From positions 62,001 through 126,000 of the forward strand of contig JAVXUO010001881.1 in assembly GCA_033065855.1 (NCBI GenBank): a stretch of DNA of 64,000 bases. The letters run 5' to 3'. Positions 60,679 through 64,000 of this stretch are shown piece after piece. The position numbers were made by a program, and so were the translations under genes. The notes below the pieces were generated by a model. It made no database searches. It was given only the letters and a program-made list of their open reading frames with translations, and had not been told where the DNA came from. This DNA comes from Escallonia rubra. Lineage: Eukaryota; Streptophyta; Magnoliopsida; Escalloniales; Escalloniaceae. Position 1 is the first letter of the stretch. The number at the start of each line of letters is the position of its first letter.

Positions 60679-61810
60679 TAGACCTGGCAAAAAAAGGCCC
60701 GGACCCGCAGGTCGATCCGTACCCGGCCAAAAAACCCGGGTACGGGTCCCTATTTTGAATACCCGCTGAAATCAGACCCGTACCCAAACCGAACCGTAAT
60801 TTTCTGGTTTGTCCAGGTCGGATACGGTTTACCAGCACTACCCGTTTTTTTAACTATATAATGAAGTGCTAGGGTTTCTTTCACTCATTCTTCTCTCCTA
60901 TTTTCTCTTGTGCCGCTCTTCCCTCACTCTCTGAACTCTCTCTCTCCCTCTCGCACGACGGCCAAGCCCACCATTTTTCCCACTCACCGGCACTGGCCAA
61001 GTCCTCCCTTAGATCTCTGACCACCGGCGACCATAAGTCTCCCGACTTCACGCCGATTATCCACACGTATGACACCATTTTCCATGGCTTCTCAATAAAG
61101 CTTTCAACTTCAAAGGCTCGGAAGGTTGAGAAATTGTCGGGTGTAGTGGTCGTCATCCCCGAACAAGTCTAGCACGTGGCAACCAACCGGTTGCCAGAGT
61201 TTCTCGGGTTGAAGACCACTGACAGTACCGGGCTGCTTAAAGTCTCGGATTTTGGGTTGGATCTAGTCATAGCAGTGATCGACACTGGGATCTGGCCAGA
61301 GAGGCAGAGCTTCAACGATCAGATCAGATTTATATTATTTGTATTTGTATTTGTATTTTGTATGTATTTAAGTTTTTTAATACTTCAAAAGTAGGAATTA
61401 ATTTGTAGGTAATGTTCTGGTATTTTTGTCGAGATCATTGTGCTTATTGAATTGTTTTGTCCGAAGATAGGAGTGATTGTGTTGGAATTGAGAATCTGAG
61501 ATCATCACTTCCCTGTAGAAATTAAACTAGATAGTGATTGTAGTCTACTACCAAAAGGAATATTACTGAAAAATTGCTTACTATTAACCGATTAAGTAGC
61601 AGTAAAAAAAAAGGCCTAATTATAAACAAGAAGTGTTAAAATCTGTTTGTTATAAAAAAAAAAATTAGACATGTACCCGCGGGCGGGTAGGGTACGGATC
61701 CTGGAAAACCCTACCCGGGAAAAACCGGGTAAAAATTACCAGACCCATTTTTACCCGGACCCGGTCGGATTTTACCCGTATCCGGCGGGTTTACCCGGTT
61801 GCCAGGTCTA
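60679..61810. mobile_element. Non-autonomous hAT carrying a subtilase fragment
   Basis: The ends TAGACCTGGCAA and TTGCCAGGTCTA are perfect inverted repeats. The flanks GTGGTGGT (60671-60678) and GTGGTGTT (61811-61818) match at 7 of 8. Subterminal regions are rich in ACCCGG/CCGGGT. The interior holds a protein-coding fragment of host origin. Confidence 0.88.
60954..61323 (+). pseudogene. Captured fragment of a subtilisin-like protease (SBT) gene
   Basis: The fragment reads like the propeptide and start of the catalytic domain of a plant secreted subtilase: KPTIFPTHRHW, IIHTYDTIFHGFSIKLS (inhibitor I9 type), SGVVVVIPEQV, LPEFLGLKTTDSTGLL, and VIDTGIWPERQSFND with the catalytic Asp. One frameshift near 60998 and an in-frame TAG after PEQV (near 61168) break it. 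Similarity stops abruptly after FND, and the His and Ser regions are absent. Lying wholly inside a hAT, it was most likely transduplicated. It cannot make a protease. Confidence 0.86.
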
Positions 61811-61955
61811 GTGGTGTTGATGGTATGAAGAAGAATGGATTGTTGATAATGATTTTGACCCTTTTTTATTTGTCTTTTAGAGTACTTTTGTTACATGGTG
61901 GTTGGTTACCAGGGATGGCGTGTACGGTCGTGGAGGCAGGGGAAGCATGGTGGAG

Positions 61956-63031
61956 TAGGGATGGCAATCGGACCCGCACCCGGCGGATATCCGCCTCGCT
62001 CCGCTCCTATAGGAGCGGATTTTTTTAGCTATAATCGGGTCATGGGGTGGGTTTGGTATTTAATTTCACAACCCGCAGCGGGTACGGGGCGGGTGTGGTT
62101 TTGAGTGAATCTGCCCCGCGACCCGACCCGCTTTATTTCCTAATGTACATTTAATCTCAGCCGTCCATCTCCTTGTATATAATGTACAAAGAACCCTAGC
62201 CCCTTTTCATCAATCTCCCCATTCTCTTCTCCTAAGGCGCCGCATCCAAGCATGTCCAGAAACGTTGGCGCCCTCTACCGTCGCCGGTCACGGTCGCTGG
62301 TCATCGTTCCTCCGTCGTCTCCTTCCACTGTCACTTCCTCCATCGCCGCCTTCCCCCGTCGCCTTTGGCGCACCCTCTAACCATGGCCTTTTGCAATTTC
62401 TCACTATTGTCGCTGTTGACCAAATAAGCAGTAGCCCCTGATGGAACCCCAAAGATGTCCCCACGACGAAGGTTGAAGCTCTCCCTCCCGTCAGACTCGC
62501 CAAACTGATTGTTCCCTTTCCCTTTGCAACGAAGATGATGGAGTCTGCATCACAGTGCTTTGGTGCCACAAAGGTTTTAGGATTAGGTTCACATATAGCC
62601 AAGCAGTAGTTCTCAAGACTAGGCACTCTTATTTTGCAGTTTCAGTTTCTTATTTTTCATTTTCAATCGTGGTCAAATTGTGGATTATTTTTTCTTATTT
62701 TGCACTTCGAATTGAGGATGAATGGGTTTTGGTACCATCTTTGTGTTTGTGTGGTGATTGGGGTGTTATTGGGCTCTAACCCGAGCATTGTAAGGCTGCG
62801 AAGAAGAAAGCCAAGCAGGTGGGGACTGAAGTTTCTGATCAGCTCGTCGATGTTCGCAAACTGCGGATCGGATCGGGTTAAGGTCGGATTACCAAAAAGG
62901 CCATCGGATCGGGGATGGTATCATCATCTCCCAACCCGATGGCGGGGCGGGGCGGAGTCAAATTTTTAGTGTGGCGGGGCGGGTGCGGATATTATGAAAC
63001 CCGCATCCGACCCGCCCCATTGCCATCCCTA
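61956..63031. mobile_element. Non-autonomous hAT carrying a vicilin fragment
   Basis: The ends TAGGGATGGCAA and TTGCCATCCCTA are perfect inverted repeats, flanked by a perfect 8-bp duplication TGGTGGAG (61948-61955 and 63032-63039). Subterminal regions are rich in GCGGG/CCCGC (GGGGCGGG, ACCCGCCCC). Confidence 0.9.
62384..62626 (-). pseudogene. Captured fragment of a vicilin/7S globulin-like cupin gene
   Basis: Read on the minus strand: LENYCLAICEPNPKTFVAPK, DADSIIFVAKGKGTISL, then in a shifted frame GRESFNLRRGDIFGVPSG, ATAYLVNSDNSEKLQ. This order is that of the first cupin barrel of plant vicilin-like seed proteins. A small indel near 62500 breaks the frame, and only about 80 codons are present. 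It lies inside a non-autonomous hAT, so capture by the transposon is the best explanation. Confidence 0.85.
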
Positions 63032-63410
63032 TGGTGGAGGTGGTGGGAACATTGTGCTCTCAGTAGTGGTGCCAACCACTATGGTGGCCAAGGTGGGCAG
63101 TTGGTGGTGATGAAGTTAGGGGATGGAAGTGTTTGAACCTAAACCAACAGCAATTGAAATATTCTAACAATTGGAGAAGAACATAAACTAAACCGATTAA
63201 AGAAAGAAAAAGAGCTGATATTTGAAGAATAAGGGGAGAAAGAAATCTGAGGGGTCAAATTGGAAGAGATTCTAACCGCCTCTCTTAGGGGCGTTACGCG
63301 CATAGTATTAAAAAAATAAAAAGATCCCAGCGATCCAAGTTATGACGTGGACGCCTGGATCTAAGGTGGGAAAATAGGGGCTTTCTCACCGCCAGATATG
63401 GACCAACCCC

Positions 63411-63530
63411 ATATACATATACATATACATATATACATCCACATATATGTATGTATATACATATATACATATATATATATATACACACACACACATATAT
63501 GCATATTCATACATATATATATAGACATAT
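63411..63530. repeat. (TA)n/(CATA)n/(CA)n microsatellite
   Basis: Repeats of 'acatat', 'atatac' and 'acacac' lie immediately right of the TIR element end. Confidence 0.9.
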
Positions 63531-63536
63531 ATGGGG

Positions 63537-64000
63537 TTTATTACACTCTCCTGAGGTTTACTCTAGAAAACACACGACTTCCCTGTCTATTTCTATTACC
63601 CACCGCCCTGTGGTTTCTAGTTTCTTAACAACACCCACTTCCATTAGGGAACCGTCAAATAAAGTTAGGGCACCATACAACTTTTATGATATACAAAAAT
63701 GCCCTTAAGTCTTCTTCTTCTTCCTTACCGGCAGACCCTAGCCAATGCCCAACCACCGTCCGCTGACGCTTAGCCACCACCGCCAAAAGCTTCCTTCTAC
63801 CCACTACAGATACCATCCCACCACCAAACACATTTCGTTCCCCACCCACTGCCCAACGCGCCCACACACGCACATACACACCTTGGCAACCAGCCGACCA
63901 CCACGGGGCAACGCACACATACACACTGCCTATCATGCACATCGGCGATGAGCACACACACCACTGCCCATCACCACCGTTGTATACTCCTTACTGACAT
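63537..64000. mobile_element. Left part of a MULE-like element cut by the window edge
   Basis: GGGTTTATTACACTCTCCTG followed by 'aggttta' resembles the terminus at 49149 (GGGTAAATTACACTAAACAC followed by 'cctgaggtttta'). A CACC-rich interior (63720-64000) follows, as in the other elements of this type. The right end is outside the window. Confidence 0.45.

Larger units (their letters stand above)
60047..63413. mobile_element. TIR element carrying two hAT insertions
   Basis: The left arm (GTGGTCGATCCACATCTAGC, 'cttattttccca', 'gatccagctgtccac', CTAACCGCC) pairs with the right arm at 63265-63413, whose opposite strand reads GGTTGGTCCATATCTGGCGG, 'ctattttccca' and 'gatccaggcgtccac'. The interior is GTGGTGG-rich. 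Two hATs used GTGGTGGT- and TGGTGGAG-type targets within it. The exact ends are uncertain. Confidence 0.55.

Noticed and set aside
61176-61394. Functional small subtilase
   Set aside because: Contains only the catalytic Asp region; the His, Asn and Ser regions are missing and an upstream stop is present.

Overview
The window looks like nuclear DNA from a flowering plant, probably a eudicot with a repeat-rich genome. It holds two spliced housekeeping-type genes with phase-consistent GT-AG introns, no bacterial-style operons, and a dense layering of plant transposable elements (hAT, MULE-like, PIF/Harbinger, CACTA, Stowaway, copia and gypsy LTRs, RTE-type LINE). The exact species cannot be read from the sequence.

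Host genes. (1) Plus strand, 15470-24338: a complete six-exon gene for a 173-residue SFT2/GOT1-like vesicle transport membrane protein. (2) Minus strand, 52457-35064: ten 3' exons (432 codons plus stop) of a membralin family gene (plant homologue of TMEM259). Its introns are swollen by transposons. The N-terminal exons were not found; they are probably past the right edge or were missed in the 11.5 kb of repeats to the right.

Layout. 1-7.2 kb: a solo LTR (248-1513), MITE and LTR debris, and one end of a CACTA element (to 5663). 7.25-14.6 kb: a hAT element with a decayed BED-finger transposase, containing a second, younger hAT with an almost readable TTF/ZMYM-type transposase. 15.5-24.3 kb: the SFT2-like gene with a Stowaway MITE, an LTR fragment and a minisatellite in intron 1. 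24.8-26.1 kb: a non-autonomous hAT. 27.5-34.8 kb: a PIF/Harbinger element carrying a broken transposase, into which a gypsy-type solo LTR (29400-32232) inserted, and into that a copia-type solo LTR (29699-31071). 35-52.5 kb: the membralin gene; its introns hold long-TIR repeats, a small hAT, an RTE-like LINE relic (45.0-48.2 kb) and a MULE-like element filled with telomere-motif-like repeats (49149-50604). 53.4-64 kb: another MULE-like element, a coding-free LTR element inside a MITE, and long-TIR elements holding two small hATs. Each of these hATs carries a fragment of a host gene: a subtilase (60954-61323) and a vicilin/cupin seed protein (62384-62626).

No undescribed biological system is evident. 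The most informative content is the nesting order of the elements, the two captured gene fragments, and the long-TIR family. Coordinates were counted by hand and may be off by 1-2 bases; no similarity search was run.
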